Numbered from the stretch's first letter, positions 53,224 to 62,995 are shown. The stretch: DNA of 64,000 bases from Lichenibacterium dinghuense (GCF_021730615.1 NZ_JAJLMN010000001.1:4227501-4291500); one strand, 5' to 3'. Notes: generated from the letters alone by a model not told the origin. Program-made: numbers and translations.

Positions 53224-55707
53224 ATGCTCAAAGTGCTGGAATGCATGCTGTACGAGCACGATCTCGTGCTCGTGGCCGTCTCGGCGCTGATCTGCGTGCT
53301 GGGTTGCTGTGCCACCACGACCCTCCTGGCGAGGAGCCTCGAGGGGCCTCGACGGCATTTCGCCGGCTGGCTCACCGCAGCCGCCGGGGTCTTCGCGTGC
53401 AGCGTCTGGGCCCTGCACTTCGTCGCCATGCTGGCCTTCCTGCCCGGGCGGGCGATGGTCTATCGCGTCGATCTCACGGCGCTGTCCATGGTGGCGGCTT
53501 TCGCGGGAGCGCTCGTCGCCTTCTCCGTCGCGCTCGCGCCGGATCGGCGGCGGATCCGCGTGCCGGCGGGCGGGGTCGTCCTCGGGCTCGCCATCAGCGG
53601 CATGCACTATCTCGGCGTCGCCGCCCTGTCGTCCTCGGCTTCCCCGGCCTTCGACGCCACGACCGTCGCCGCCTCCGTGCTGGTCGGCGTCGGCGGCTCC
53701 ACCCTGGCCGTCGCCGGCATGGGGGACCTCCGGACGCTGATCCGGCGCGCCGGCGTCGCGATGTCGCTCGCGCTCGCCATCTGCGGCCTGCACTTCACCG
53801 CGATGGCGGCCGTGACGCTGGTGCCCCATCCCGTGGGGGCCGGCAGCGGCTCGATCGTCGGCACGGCGTCCCTCGGGGCGGCCGTGGGCGGGATCGCCTG
53901 CCTGATCCTGGCCTGCAGCCTCGTGGCCGTCGTGATCGAGCGGCACCTGTCCCTCCGCGCCCGCCAGGAGCTCGCCCGCATGCGGCTGATGAGCAACCTG
54001 GCCCAGGAGGTGCTGATCGTCCATCGGGACGGCGTGGTCTGCGAGGTGAACAACGCCGGCGAGCGCCTGTTCCGGGCTCCGGCGCGCCATCTCGCCGGAC
54101 GACGGCTCCTCAGCCTCTTCGCCGAGGAGAGCCACGCGGCCCTGATCCGCCGGGAACGGTGCCCGCCCGCCAAGCGCCGCCCGGAGGAGATCGAGATCCG
54201 GCCGGTCGGCGGCACGCCCGTCGCGGTCGAGATCTCCTGCCAGACCATCGACCATCTCGGCCGGCCCGCGACCGTCGTGGTGCTCCGCGACCTCACCGAT
54301 CGCAAGCGCAACGAGGCGCGGATCCGCCACCTCGCCCGCCACGACGCCCTGACCGACCTGCCGAACCGCTACGACCTGCAGGAGCGGATCGACCTCGCCC
54401 TCGACCACGCGGCGCGGGAGGGGGGGCAGTTCGCGGTGATCTACATCGACCTCGACCGCTTCAAGCCGGTCAACGACCTCTACGGCCACGCCGTCGGGGA
54501 TGCGGTGCTGGTCCAGGTGGCCCGGCGGATCGCCGTCGACGTCGACCTCGGCGACACGCTCGCCCGCATCGGGGGCGACGAGTTCATCGTGGTCCAGGCG
54601 GCCGCAGCTTCGGCGGACAGGAGCGCCGCCCTCGTGGCCCGCATGCTGGACAGCCTGCGGCAGCCGTTCACGGTCGAGGGCAAGCAGATCGAGATCGGCG
54701 CCTCGATCGGCGTCGCGCTCTATCCGCAGGACGGGAGCACGGCCGACGCGCTGCTGCGGGCCGCCGATGCCGCGATGTACCGGGCGAAGGAGGGTGGCGG
54801 AGGCGCGGCCTGCTTCTACAAGGTGACGATGAACGACCGCCTCCAGGCGCGGCTGCGGCTCGGGCAGGAACTGGCCGGCGCCGTCGGTCGCGGCGAGCTC
54901 GTCCTGCACTACCAGCCGATCGTCAACGGCATCACGGGCGAGGTCGAGACCTTCGAGGCGCTGATCCGCTGGAACCACCCGGTCCGCGGCCTGGTGCCGC
55001 CGGTCGACTTCATCCCCCTCGCCGAGGAGACCGGCCTCATCGGCGAGATCGGGCGATGGGTCATCGAGGCGGCGTGCCGGGAGGCGGCGGCGTGGCCTCA
55101 CCCCTGGCGGGTCTCGGTCAACGTGTCGCCGAAGCAGTTCCGCCGCACGGACGTCTGCGAGATCCTGGCCGCCGCGATCCGCGAGAACGGGCTCCTGCCC
55201 GCGCGCGTCGTCGTCGAGGTCACGGAGGGCGTGCTCATCGACGACGCCGCGACCGCGGTGGCGACGCTGCAGCGGCTGCGCGACATGGGCGTGCGCGTGG
55301 CCCTCGACGACTTCGGCACCGGCTATTCGAGCCTGAGCTACCTGCAGCTGTTCAAGTTCGACAAGTTCAAGATCGACAAGTCCTTCGTGCGGCGGCTCGG
55401 CGAGAGCGAGGACGCGCTCACGCTGACCCGCACCATCGTCAACCTCGGCCACAACCTCGGCCTGCTGGTCACGGCCGAGGGCGTCGAGACGCGGTCGCAA
55501 CTGGCGATCCTGCGGTCGCTCGGCTGCGACCAGATCCAGGGCTACCTCGTGGCGAAGCCGGCCCCGATCGGATCGTTCACGCCCATCGACCGGCTGCGGA
55601 CGATGGCCCTGTTCCGCGAGGACGTCGATCCCGCCTCTCCCGCGCAGGGCGCCGGCCTCGATGCGCCCCCCGACCGGGAGCCCGTCCGCCTCGGCGCCCA
55701 CGTCTGA
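53224..55707 (+). CDS. MHYT-PAS-GGDEF-EAL c-di-GMP enzyme
   Basis: A bifunctional membrane signalling protein of 827 residues. The N-terminal MHYT sensor has seven helices with three metal-site repeats (ALHFVAMLAF, GMHYLGVAAL, GLHFTAMAAV), thought to sense O2, CO or NO through copper. A PAS-like domain follows (about 255-370), then GGDEF at 450-454 (RIGGDEFIVV) and EAL at 578-580 (FEALIRWNHP), with DDFGTGYSS and AEGVETRSQL. Both catalytic motifs look intact. The inhibitory I-site RxxD is absent (DLGD instead). ATG 53224 has GAGG upstream; a GTG at 53206 is an alternative. Confidence 0.93.
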   Translation: MLKVLECMLYEHDLVLVAVSALICVLGCCATTTLLARSLEGPRRHFAGWLTAAAGVFACSVWALHFVAMLAFLPGRAMVYRVDLTALSMVAAFAGALVAFSVALAPDRRRIRVPAGGVVLGLAISGMHYLGVAALSSSASPAFDATTVAASVLVGVGGSTLAVAGMGDLRTLIRRAGVAMSLALAICGLHFTAMAAVTLVPHPVGAGSGSIVGTASLGAAVGGIACLILACSLVAVVIERHLSLRARQELARMRLMSNLAQEVLIVHRDGVVCEVNNAGERLFRAPARHLAGRRLLSLFAEESHAALIRRERCPPAKRRPEEIEIRPVGGTPVAVEISCQTIDHLGRPATVVVLRDLTDRKRNEARIRHLARHDALTDLPNRYDLQERIDLALDHAAREGGQFAVIYIDLDRFKPVNDLYGHAVGDAVLVQVARRIAVDVDLGDTLARIGGDEFIVVQAAAASADRSAALVARMLDSLRQPFTVEGKQIEIGASIGVALYPQDGSTADALLRAADAAMYRAKEGGGGAACFYKVTMNDRLQARLRLGQELAGAVGRGELVLHYQPIVNGITGEVETFEALIRWNHPVRGLVPPVDFIPLAEETGLIGEIGRWVIEAACREAAAWPHPWRVSVNVSPKQFRRTDVCEILAAAIRENGLLPARVVVEVTEGVLIDDAATAVATLQRLRDMGVRVALDDFGTGYSSLSYLQLFKFDKFKIDKSFVRRLGESEDALTLTRTIVNLGHNLGLLVTAEGVETRSQLAILRSLGCDQIQGYLVAKPAPIGSFTPIDRLRTMALFREDVDPASPAQGAGLDAPPDREPVRLGAHV

Positions 55708-55798
55708 GGCGCCGGACGATCCTGAGGACCCGGCTCACCGGCTGTCTCCGGCCGGCTCGATCCGTCCGGACGGGCGGTCGACGGGTCGCGATGGTCCG

Positions 55799-56029
55799 AT
55801 GACGCACAATCCTACGCAACTCGGCCTGCTCGACTCCCCCCTGCCGCTCTACCCGAACAGCCGCGGGTTGAAAGCCACCGTCCATCTCCGAGACGATCTC
55901 ATGCGGACGCTGATCGGACTCGATCCGGCCGACCACCCCCTGGCCGCCGAGCAGCGGGTGGGCATGACGATCGATCGCGTGGCCGAGATCGTCGCCCATC
56001 TCGAAGAGGTGCGGGGAGTCCGGAGCTGA
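55799..56029 (+). CDS. Hypothetical small protein, 76 residues
   Basis: A 76-residue hydrophilic protein starting at ATG 55799. N-terminal half is MTHNPTQLGLLDSPLPLYPN, and the second half is predicted helical (LAAEQRVGMTIDRVAEIVAH). No family recognised. It lies 91 bases after the GGDEF-EAL gene and ends 18 bases from the convergent rimO stop. Codon use resembles its neighbours. Confidence 0.5.
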   Translation: MTHNPTQLGLLDSPLPLYPNSRGLKATVHLRDDLMRTLIGLDPADHPLAAEQRVGMTIDRVAEIVAHLEEVRGVRS

Positions 56030-56047
56030 GCCGCCGCGGCCGGCGAG

Positions 56048-57403
56048 TCAGACCACCGCCCCGTGGAGGTCGTAGGCGTCCGCGCCGGTGATCTTCGCCG
56101 TCACGATGTCGCCGACCCGCACGGGGAAGCGGTGCTGGAGGTGCACCTTGCCGTCGATCTCCGGCGCGTCGCCCTTGCTGCGCCCGACCGCGCCGCCAGG
56201 CCCGACCGCGTCCACGATGACCGGCATGCGCCGGCCGACCTTCCTCGCCAGCAGCCGCGCACTGATCCGCTGCTGGTGCGCCATGAAGCGGTCGAGCCGC
56301 TCCTGCTTGACCTCGGGCGGGACCGGCGGCAGGCCCAGAGCCTCCGCGGGCGCGCCCGCGACGGGCTCGTATTTGAACGCGCCGACGCGCTCGAGCTTCG
56401 CCTCGGTGAGCCAGTCGAGCAGGATCTGGAAGTCCTCTTCGGTTTCGCCGGGGAAGCCGACGATGAAGGTCGAGCGCAGGGTCAGGTCCGGCGCGATGGC
56501 GCGCCAGGCCGCGATGCGGTCGAGCGTGCGGTCCTGCTTGCCCGGCCGGCGCATGGCGCGCAGCACGTTCGGCGCCGCGTGCTGGAACGGGATGTCGAGG
56601 TAGGGCAGCACCAGCCCCTCGGCCATCAGCGGCACCACCTCGTCGACGTGGGGATAGGGGTAGATGTAGTGGAGCCGCGTCCAGGCGCCGAGCTGCCCGA
56701 GTTCGCGCGCGAGGTCGAGGAACTTGGCCCGTACCTCGCGGTCGCCGTGCGGCTGCACGGGGTAGCCGAGGTCGAGCCCGTAGGCGGCCGTGTCCTGCGA
56801 CACGACGAGCAGCTCCTTCACGCCGGCGCGCACCAGCTTCTCGGCCTCGCGGAGCACCTCGGAGACGGGCCGCGACACCAGCAGCCCGCGCAGCCGCGGG
56901 ATGATGCAGAACGAGCAGGAGTTGTTGCAACCCTCGGCGATCTTCAGGTAGCTGTAGTGGCGCGGCGTGAGCTTGATGCCCTGTGGGGGCAGCAGGTCGA
57001 GGAAGGGGTCGTGCAGCGGCTCGGCCGCCTCGTGCACGGCCGCCATCACGCTCTCGTAGGCCTGCGGGCCCGACACGGCGAGCACGTTGGGGTAGTGCTG
57101 CCGGATGGCCTCCGGCTCGGCGCCCATGCAACCCGTGACGATGACCTTCCCGTTCTCGGCCATGGCCTCGCCGATGGCGGCCAGCGACTCGGCCTTGGCG
57201 CTGTCGAGGAAGCCGCAGGTGTTGACCACCACGGCGTCGGCGCCGTCGTGCTTCTTGGTGATCTCGTAGCCCTCGGCCCGCAGCCGCGTGATGATGCGCT
57301 CCGAGTCGACGAGCGCCTTGGGGCAGCCCAGCGACACGAAGGAGATGCGCGGCGCGGCGCGGCCGGCGGGGCGCGCCTTCACGGGATCGGGGACGGTCAG
57401 CAT
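56048..57403 (-). CDS. rimO: Ribosomal protein S12 methylthiotransferase RimO
   Basis: Radical SAM enzyme that methylthiolates Asp88 of ribosomal protein S12. It has 451 residues. The N-terminal Fe-S domain starts [16 protein letters not shown] with later cysteines in [14 protein letters not shown] and VTGCMG. The radical SAM cluster motif is [15 protein letters not shown]. The TRAM domain is at the C-terminus. RimO rather than MiaB is indicated by the CPKxLVDSE and CGFLDSAK motifs. ATG 57403. Confidence 0.94.
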   Translation of the reverse strand: MLTVPDPVKARPAGRAAPRISFVSLGCPKALVDSERIITRLRAEGYEITKKHDGADAVVVNTCGFLDSAKAESLAAIGEAMAENGKVIVTGCMGAEPEAIRQHYPNVLAVSGPQAYESVMAAVHEAAEPLHDPFLDLLPPQGIKLTPRHYSYLKIAEGCNNSCSFCIIPRLRGLLVSRPVSEVLREAEKLVRAGVKELLVVSQDTAAYGLDLGYPVQPHGDREVRAKFLDLARELGQLGAWTRLHYIYPYPHVDEVVPLMAEGLVLPYLDIPFQHAAPNVLRAMRRPGKQDRTLDRIAAWRAIAPDLTLRSTFIVGFPGETEEDFQILLDWLTEAKLERVGAFKYEPVAGAPAEALGLPPVPPEVKQERLDRFMAHQQRISARLLARKVGRRMPVIVDAVGPGGAVGRSKGDAPEIDGKVHLQHRFPVRVGDIVTAKITGADAYDLHGAVV

Positions 57404-57467
57404 GGGCGTGCCTTGCCACGGCGGCCCGGCGGCCGCAACCGCGGCGGCGCGGGGCCGCGTTGCGTTT

Positions 57468-58496
57468 TCAGGCCAGCATCCTGGGCGCCACGCGGGCCGG
57501 GCGCCCGAGCCACGGCGGCACCGGCAGGCCCTTCTCGGTCAGGAAGGCGGCGTTGAACAGCTTCGACGCGTAGCGGGCGCCGGAGTCGCACAGGATGGTC
57601 GCGACCGTGTGGCCGGGGCCGAGGTGGCGCGCCAGCCGGATCGCCCCCGCGACGTTGACGCCCGACGAGCCGCCGAGCAGCAGCCCCTCGTTCTCGGCGA
57701 GGTCGAAGGCGACGTCGAGCGCCTCGCGGTCGTCGACCTGGCAGGCGAAGTCGACCGGCGCGCCGACGAGGTTGGCGGTGACGCGGCCCTGGCCGATGCC
57801 CTCGGTGATGGAGGAGCCCGAGGACTTCAGCTCGCCGGCGTCGTACCAGGAGAACAGGGCCGAGCCCATCGGGTCGGCGATGCCGATCGTGACCTTCGGG
57901 TTGCGCGCCTTGAGCGCGAGGCCGACGCCCGCGAGGGTGCCGCCGGTGCCGACCGCGCAGATGAAGCCGTCGACCTTGCCGTCGGTCTGGTCCCAGATCT
58001 CGGGCCCGGTGGTGCGCTCGTGGCCGCCGCGGTTGGCCACGTTGTCGAACTGGTTGGCCCAGACCGCGCCGTTCGGGTCCGTCTCGGCGAGGCGCGCGGC
58101 CAGCCGCTCGGACACGCGCACGTAGTTGCCGGGGTCGCTGTAGGGCTTGGCCGGCACCTCGACGAGCTCGGCGCCGGACATGCGCAGCATGTCCTTCTTC
58201 TCCTGGCTCTGCGTCTCGGGGATCACGATCACGGTGCGGTAGCCGAGCGCGTTCGCCACCAGCGCGAGACCGATGCCGGTGTTGCCGGCCGTGCCCTCGA
58301 CGATGGTGCCGCCCGGCCGCAGCGCGCCGCGCGCCACCGCGTCCTCGACGATGGCGAGCGCGGCGCGGTCCTTCACCGAGCCGCCGGGGTTCATGAACTC
58401 GGCCTTGCCGAGGACCGTGCAGCCCGTGAGGTCGGACGCGCGCTTGAGCTTGATCAGCGGCGTGTGGCCGATGGCATCGAGGACGGACGGCAGCAT
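57468..58496 (-). CDS. cysK: Cysteine synthase A
   Basis: PLP enzyme making cysteine from O-acetylserine and sulfide. It has 342 residues, a little longer than the usual 310-320. The cofactor lysine is K42 in [12 protein letters not shown]; the substrate loop is [13 protein letters not shown], and the PLP phosphate loop is [12 protein letters not shown]. The loop EGTAGNTG rather than EPTSGNTG places it in the longer alphaproteobacterial CysK group. ATG 58496. It is a second sulfur-assimilation enzyme in the window, along with the sulfhydrylase at 24.6 kb. Confidence 0.92.
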   Translation of the reverse strand: MLPSVLDAIGHTPLIKLKRASDLTGCTVLGKAEFMNPGGSVKDRAALAIVEDAVARGALRPGGTIVEGTAGNTGIGLALVANALGYRTVIVIPETQSQEKKDMLRMSGAELVEVPAKPYSDPGNYVRVSERLAARLAETDPNGAVWANQFDNVANRGGHERTTGPEIWDQTDGKVDGFICAVGTGGTLAGVGLALKARNPKVTIGIADPMGSALFSWYDAGELKSSGSSITEGIGQGRVTANLVGAPVDFACQVDDREALDVAFDLAENEGLLLGGSSGVNVAGAIRLARHLGPGHTVATILCDSGARYASKLFNAAFLTEKGLPVPPWLGRPARVAPRMLA

Positions 58497-58622
58497 GGGA
58501 CTTCCGGGGCGGGGTGGGGCGGGCCGGGCGGCCGCGGGTGTCGCACAGATGAGCGAGCCGCGCCGCCGGATCAACCGCCGCGCCGCCGCCGCCCCGCGCC
58601 CGCGCGGCGCGCGCCGTCGGCG

Positions 58623-58835
58623 TCAGCCGCGGTCGACCCCCCTGCAGGGCCCGCGCAGCCAGCGATAGCCCGCGTGGGGCGCGCCGCCGAGATGCCCGGC
58701 TCGGCACGACGGCCCGGCTCGCCGCATCAGAAGCGGCGACTGGTGGATGTGCCCCGCGAGCGCCACGGAGGCGCCCGTCGGGGCGAGGGCCAGGGCCGCA
58801 CAGCCCGCGAGGGCCAGACCACGGATCCGCGTCAT
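58623..58835 (-). CDS. Small secreted protein, 70 residues
   Basis: A 70-residue product with a signal-peptide-like N-terminus (MTRIRGLALAGCAALAL, cleavage near ALAG). The remaining 40 residues are basic, with two cysteines, and no family is recognised. ATG 58835 has GGGAAGGGA upstream. Coding status is uncertain because the mature part has little sequence character. Confidence 0.4.
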   Translation of the reverse strand: MTRIRGLALAGCAALALAPTGASVALAGHIHQSPLLMRRAGPSCRAGHLGGAPHAGYRWLRGPCRGVDRG

Positions 58836-58973
58836 CGAACGATCCCTTCCCGCGCCGCCCGTCCCGGGCTGGCGCCTCCCTGAACCGTTGCATAATGCGG
58901 AAGGGGTGCCGAACGTTCGATCGTCGGGCGTCGCGGACCGGACGCGAAGGCCGCGCACGATCGGCGTGAATGC

Positions 58974-58998
58974 AAAAAGCCCCGCGCAGGCGAGGCTT
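58974..58998 (-). terminator. Intrinsic terminator after tRNA-Asn
   Basis: On the minus strand AAGCCTCGC pairs with GCGGGGCTT (one T-G pair) across a CTGC-type loop and runs into five T. It lies 30 bases beyond the tRNA-Asn 3' end. Confidence 0.75.
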
Positions 58999-59027
58999 GA
59001 AGGCGCTATCGGATTGAGTCTGGAGCT

Positions 59028-59103
59028 TGGCTCCCCGAGCAGGACTCGAACCTGCGACCATTCGATTAACAGTCGAATGCTCTACCAACTGAGCTATCGG
59101 GGA
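59028..59103 (-). tRNA. tRNA-Asn (anticodon GTT)
   Basis: A 76-base cloverleaf with encoded CCA. Read on the minus strand, the acceptor TCCCCGA pairs with TCGGGGA, discriminator G. The anticodon loop CTGTTAA gives GTT. It is followed by an intrinsic terminator. Confidence 0.97.
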
Positions 59104-59291
59104 ACAGCGCCGCGTCGCCGCGGTGTGAGGGGTGTTTAGCCGGGATCGCGCGGCTTTGCCAAGCCCCAATCTGCGGATCGGCGGGGGAAAAGTTTCGGTC
59201 ACGGCCCGGCTTGCCGTGCCGGGCCGGATCCGATAGACGTCCTCCCGTCGCCCTGACCGAGCGACCGCGCGCCGTCAGACGGCCCGTGCGA

Positions 59292-59365
59292 GGCCTCGTG
59301 GCGGAGTGGTCACGCAGAGGACTGCAAATCCTTGCACCCCGGTTCGATTCCGGGCGAGGCCTCCA
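59292..59365 (+). tRNA. tRNA-Cys (anticodon GCA)
   Basis: A 74-base cloverleaf with encoded CCA. The acceptor GGCCTCG pairs with CGAGGCC, discriminator T as expected for tRNA-Cys. The anticodon loop CTGCAAA gives GCA. It is transcribed away from tRNA-Asn. The 59366-59526 gap after it has no feature I can support. Confidence 0.97.
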
Positions 59366-59526
59366 GAGCGGCGATGCCGCAACTCTCCGATCACAGTTGT
59401 CGCCGACGTCGCCTCGCGTGTGGGGCTACGAACCGCGCTGGTGCGGCCGGCATCCCATCGCCCTTCTCCGCGGCCCCGTCTGCCCCCTTGCGCAGCCGCG
59501 GCCTCCGCGGGCGATGAAGCACTGCC

Positions 59527-59778
59527 TCAGCCGTCGATCGCCGACGCCCGGCCGGTCGCGGTGGCGAACTCCCGCCGGGCCGCCTCGGCCCAGCGCGGGC
59601 TGTTGGTCAGGCAGGCGATCCAGGCCGCTTCCCAGGCGGCGTCCCGGGCCGAGGCCGTCTCGGACGGGCGGTCGGGCGACGCCAGCCCGTCGAGGATCGC
59701 CAGCGCGGCGCTGGGCTCGAACGCCGCCGCGCCGCGGTGCGCCGAGGATGGAAAGCCAAGGGCGTCGCCTGTCGGCAC
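59527..59778 (-). CDS. Hypothetical small helical protein, 83 residues
   Basis: An 83-residue product from a GTG at 59778. It is predicted helical and contains a plausible repeat-like stretch (ASARDAAWEAAWIACLTNSP then RWAEAARREFATATG). No family recognised. The frame has a natural third-position GC bias, but the start is not supported by a strong ribosome-binding site. Confidence 0.45.
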   Translation of the reverse strand: MPTGDALGFPSSAHRGAAAFEPSAALAILDGLASPDRPSETASARDAAWEAAWIACLTNSPRWAEAARREFATATGRASAIDG

Positions 59779-59904
59779 GGTCGGGCCTGCTCGTCATGGA
59801 GGATCGGTCGGCACAACCGTCGCGAGACGCCTGCGCCGACCGTCACGCTAGCCCGAAGCGCCGCCGCGCTCAAGAACAAAACAAGAACATGAGCGGCTCG
59901 GCTC

Positions 59905-60879
59905 TCACGGACTCCGGTGCAGCCCGTTCATCAGGGACGCGAAGGCCGCCTTGGGGCCGAACGCCGCCTCCGCACCCGGCGCCGCCGCGGGGGCGTGCTC
60001 GGCGCGGAGCCGGTCGTAGGCGGCGCGGACGAGCTCCGGGCCGTAGGTCCGCTCCAGCCGCCGCACGGCGAAATGGCCCCGCGCCAGCTTCTGGTAGTGG
60101 TCCATGAAGGCGGCGTTGATCCCGGCCCCCGTCACGGCGCCGACGACCGGCACCGCCTGGGCGACGACCTTCTGCGACACGACGAGCCCGAAGCGCGACG
60201 CGATCTGGCCGATCAGCCGCGACAGCACGGGGGCGGCCTCGTCGGCGAGGCCGCGCGTGAGCGCGTGGCGGGCCGCCTCGGTGACCGATTTCGCCAGCAG
60301 CGCCCGCACGGCGAAGTAGCTGCTCTCGCCGAGCATCGCCCCCCCGCCCTCGCCGAGCGCGAAGACTTCGAGGCAGCTCAGCACGGCCGCGGGGTCGTCG
60401 AGGTCCTCGCCCGCCGCGCGCGCGATGTCGGCGACCGAGCGCAGGATCAGCGTCGTCGACAGCGGCAGCTCGACGGGCAGGGACGCGAGGCCGAGGGCGC
60501 CCCCGACCGCGCCCGTCGCCGCCACGGCGGCAAGGTGGAAGCGGTTGCGCGGCGGCCGGCCCTCGCCGTCGAGCGACCGCACGGCCCCGCGCAGCGCGAC
60601 GCGCAGCGCCGTGCCGGCCGCCCTGTTGGCGACTTCCGTCACGCGCGGCGGCAGCAGGTCGCCCGCGAAGCCGAGCTGGCGCCCGACGAGGCCCGACAGG
60701 TTGGCGGCGAAGCTGGTGCCCTCCAGGGCCCGCACGGCCTCGGCCAGGGCCGCCTCGTCCTCGGGCGACAGGGCGCCGGGGCGGCCCGTGCCCGGCACCG
60801 GCGCCCCGGCGGCCTCGTCGAGCGCGGCGGTCGGCGCCGGCGCTGCGCCGGTGGGGGCTGGCTGCGTCTCGTCGGCCAT
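59905..60879 (-). CDS. EcsC family protein
   Basis: A 324-residue protein of the EcsC family. The N-terminal 45 residues are Pro/Ala-rich. The core includes LPVELPLSTTLILRSVADIA, then ALGEGG and the Gly-rich membrane-associating region (VVSQKVVAQAVPVVGAVTGA) followed by AFMDHYQKLARGHFAVRRLE. In Bacillus EcsC is encoded with an ABC transporter; the function in proteobacteria is unknown. ATG 60879. Confidence 0.85.
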   Translation of the reverse strand: MADETQPAPTGAAPAPTAALDEAAGAPVPGTGRPGALSPEDEAALAEAVRALEGTSFAANLSGLVGRQLGFAGDLLPPRVTEVANRAAGTALRVALRGAVRSLDGEGRPPRNRFHLAAVAATGAVGGALGLASLPVELPLSTTLILRSVADIARAAGEDLDDPAAVLSCLEVFALGEGGGAMLGESSYFAVRALLAKSVTEAARHALTRGLADEAAPVLSRLIGQIASRFGLVVSQKVVAQAVPVVGAVTGAGINAAFMDHYQKLARGHFAVRRLERTYGPELVRAAYDRLRAEHAPAAAPGAEAAFGPKAAFASLMNGLHRSP

Positions 60880-61072
60880 GGCTCGCGGGGCTCCTGCGGA
60901 TCGTGCGGGGCGGCGCGGCGCCCGGTGACGGGAGACGCGCGAGGCGGACGCCGAGTTCGCCGGCCGCCCCCTCCGGGCGGCTGGAGCGGGAAGCGCCCAC
61001 GCCGCGGGGAGCTTGCGGCGGGGCGCGTCCTGCCGCAACTTCGGAGCGGCACCGGCGGACGGGGGACACGGC

Positions 61073-61513
61073 ATGGCGAAGCTCACCATCGCGGCGGCGG
61101 CCGTGGCTCTCGCCGCCCTGGCCGGGTCCGCCCGCGCCGCCGAGCCCGTGATGGTCCAGTGCGGACGCGAGTATCAGGCGGCGAAGGCCGCCGGCGCGCT
61201 GAACGGGATGGACTGGGGCGCCTTCCGGGCCGCCTGCGCGGTCCGCCTGAAAGCTGCGCCCGCCGCGGCACCGACGGCCGCCGCCGCCCCGGTCCCGGCG
61301 GCGGTGCCCGCCGCGACCCCTTCCGCGCCGTCGCCGGCCTCCGCCCCGACGGCGGCGTCCTCCGCCGGGATGGCGGCGATGCACGCGCGGCAGAAGCAGT
61401 GCGGGGCCGAGTGGACCGCCAACAAGGCGACGCTGGTCGCCGCGACGCCGGGCCTGACCTGGCCGAAATACTGGAGCCAGTGCAACACGCGAATCAAGTC
61501 GACCGGACGCTGA
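61073..61513 (+). CDS. Secreted protein with duplicated cysteine-pair motif
   Basis: A 146-residue exported protein. The Sec signal peptide ends near ARAA (residue 22). The mature part holds two copies of a short motif: QCGREYQAAKAAGALNGMDW then FRAAC, and QCGAEWTANKATLVAATPGL then YWSQC. They are separated by an Ala/Pro-rich linker of about 50 residues. Each copy has one early and one late cysteine, about 25-28 residues apart, suggesting two small disulfide-closed helical hairpins. Function unknown. Confidence 0.72.
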   Translation: MAKLTIAAAAVALAALAGSARAAEPVMVQCGREYQAAKAAGALNGMDWGAFRAACAVRLKAAPAAAPTAAAAPVPAAVPAATPSAPSPASAPTAASSAGMAAMHARQKQCGAEWTANKATLVAATPGLTWPKYWSQCNTRIKSTGR

Positions 61514-61535
61514 TCCGGCGCCCGTCCCCGGTCCG

Positions 61536-62102
61536 TCACACCAGGTAGGCGTAGCCCGCCACCGCGGCGCCGGCCGCGCCGAGCGCCATGGAGGCGTACC
61601 AGGGCCAGCGCCGGCCGCGCATGATGATCGACAGCGTCGCGACCGCGATGCCCACGTGCAGCAGCGTGACGCCCGCCGTCAGCACGTGGTGGCGCTTCTC
61701 GTGGTGGTCGCCGTCGCGGAGCAGCGCGTCGCTCTCGCGGTCGAGCTCCTCGGCCTTCTCGCGCGTGCCTTCGCCGTCCTTCTCGTAGCCGCGCGCCTTG
61801 GCCTCGAAGGCCTCGGCCTGCCCGGGGTTCGCCGCCTTGGCGATGTCGTACATGTTCTTCTTGATGCTCTGCGCCTGGAAGTAGGACCAGCGATCGGTGG
61901 CGCGGTTCTGCAGCAGCACCGATTCGCTCTTCTTCGAGATGGCGGTGCCGCTCTCGATGGTCTCCAGGCTCCCGACCGAGGCCGCCACCACGGCCAGGAT
62001 CGCGATGGTGGCGGACACCCACAGCAGCAGCGGGTCGCCGCTGTGGGCGGCGTGCTCGGCGTGTTCGCGGTGCTCCATCTGCTCGCTGGTCTGATCGTCC
62101 AC
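61536..62102 (-). CDS. DUF4337 membrane protein
   Basis: A 188-residue protein. The N-terminus is His/Glu-rich (EHREHAEHAAHSGDP), followed by a membrane helix (residues 27-45). A charged coiled-coil follows (KKSESVLLQNRATDRWSYFQ ... KAEELDRESDALL), then two more helices to the C-terminus. The AQSIKKNMYDIA segment fits DUF4337. The start is GTG 62102. The function is unknown. Confidence 0.85.
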   Translation of the reverse strand: MDDQTSEQMEHREHAEHAAHSGDPLLLWVSATIAILAVVAASVGSLETIESGTAISKKSESVLLQNRATDRWSYFQAQSIKKNMYDIAKAANPGQAEAFEAKARGYEKDGEGTREKAEELDRESDALLRDGDHHEKRHHVLTAGVTLLHVGIAVATLSIIMRGRRWPWYASMALGAAGAAVAGYAYLV

Positions 62103-62187
62103 GGCGCTGTCCTCCCGGCTCGGCCGGCTCCCACCTTGAATGGCGGGGCGGCGGGGGGCCAGCCCCGTCGGCCGCCTCGCCCATGCA

Positions 62188-62217
62188 TGGACATCGCGCG
62201 CGCCGCTCCTGTATAAG
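62188..62217 (+). promoter_or_regulatory. Predicted promoter of the pcm-like gene
   Basis: TGGACA (62188-62193) and TATAAG (62212-62217) are 18 bases apart, about 68 bases before the ATG of the methyltransferase gene. The -10 stands out in GC-rich sequence. Confidence 0.5.
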
Positions 62218-62284
62218 CCGGGGGCGGCCCGTCCGCGGCGCGGAGCGGCCGCGCGGGCCGGTGATCTCAGCGAAGGGCGGGTCC

Positions 62285-62995
62285 ATGCAGGGCGAGGTTG
62301 CGGCGACCGAGCAGGTGTTCTCGGCGCAGAGGCGGGCCATGGTGGACGGGCAGATCCGCACCTTCGACGTGACGGACGCCCGCGTGGTCCGCGCCTTCGA
62401 CCTCACGCGGCGCGAGCTGTTCCTGCCCGAGGAGCTGCGCGCCTTCAGCTATTCCGACCTGTCCCTCACCCTGAAGTCGCCCGAGACCGGCAAACCGGTC
62501 CGCACCCTGATGCAGCCGATGCACCTCGCGCGCCTGCTGCAGGGCGTCGACCCCGCGCCGGACGCGCACGTGCTCGTGGTGGCCGGCGGGGCCGGCTACG
62601 CCGCCGCGGTGCTGCTGGAGATGGTGGGCAGCGTCGTGACGCTCGAATCCGACGCGGGGCTGACCGACCTCGCGGCCGATGCCCTGGCGAAGACCTCCGC
62701 CGGCCGCGCGGCCGCGGTGACCGGGCCGCTCCACGAGGGCTGCGCGGCCCGCGGCCCCTACGACGCGATCCTGGTGCTCGGCGGCGTCGAGGCCAACCTC
62801 GACGGGCTGTTCGCCCAGCTGAAGCCGCGCGGCACGCTGGCGGCCGTGGCGGCGGTGGTGACCAACAACGGCCGCCCCACGGGGCGCGTGACGCTCTACA
62901 CCGCGGTCGGCGGCGACGTCAGCGGGCGGGTGATCTTCGACGCCACGGTGCCGGTGCTGAGCGAGTTCAAGGCGAGCGCCGGCTTCGTGTTCTGA
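62285..62995 (+). CDS. Protein-L-isoaspartate O-methyltransferase family protein
   Basis: A PCMT-fold SAM methyltransferase of 236 residues. N-terminal AQRRAMVDGQIRTFDVTD is typical of the alphaproteobacterial group that precedes tolC. SAM motif I reads VLVVAGGAGYAAAVLLEM, less canonical than in true Pcm (GxGxGY), and the active-site region is reduced. It may be a divergent paralogue rather than a classical repair enzyme. ATG 62285 follows GAAGGGCGGG. Confidence 0.85.
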   Translation: MQGEVAATEQVFSAQRRAMVDGQIRTFDVTDARVVRAFDLTRRELFLPEELRAFSYSDLSLTLKSPETGKPVRTLMQPMHLARLLQGVDPAPDAHVLVVAGGAGYAAAVLLEMVGSVVTLESDAGLTDLAADALAKTSAGRAAAVTGPLHEGCAARGPYDAILVLGGVEANLDGLFAQLKPRGTLAAVAAVVTNNGRPTGRVTLYTAVGGDVSGRVIFDATVPVLSEFKASAGFVF

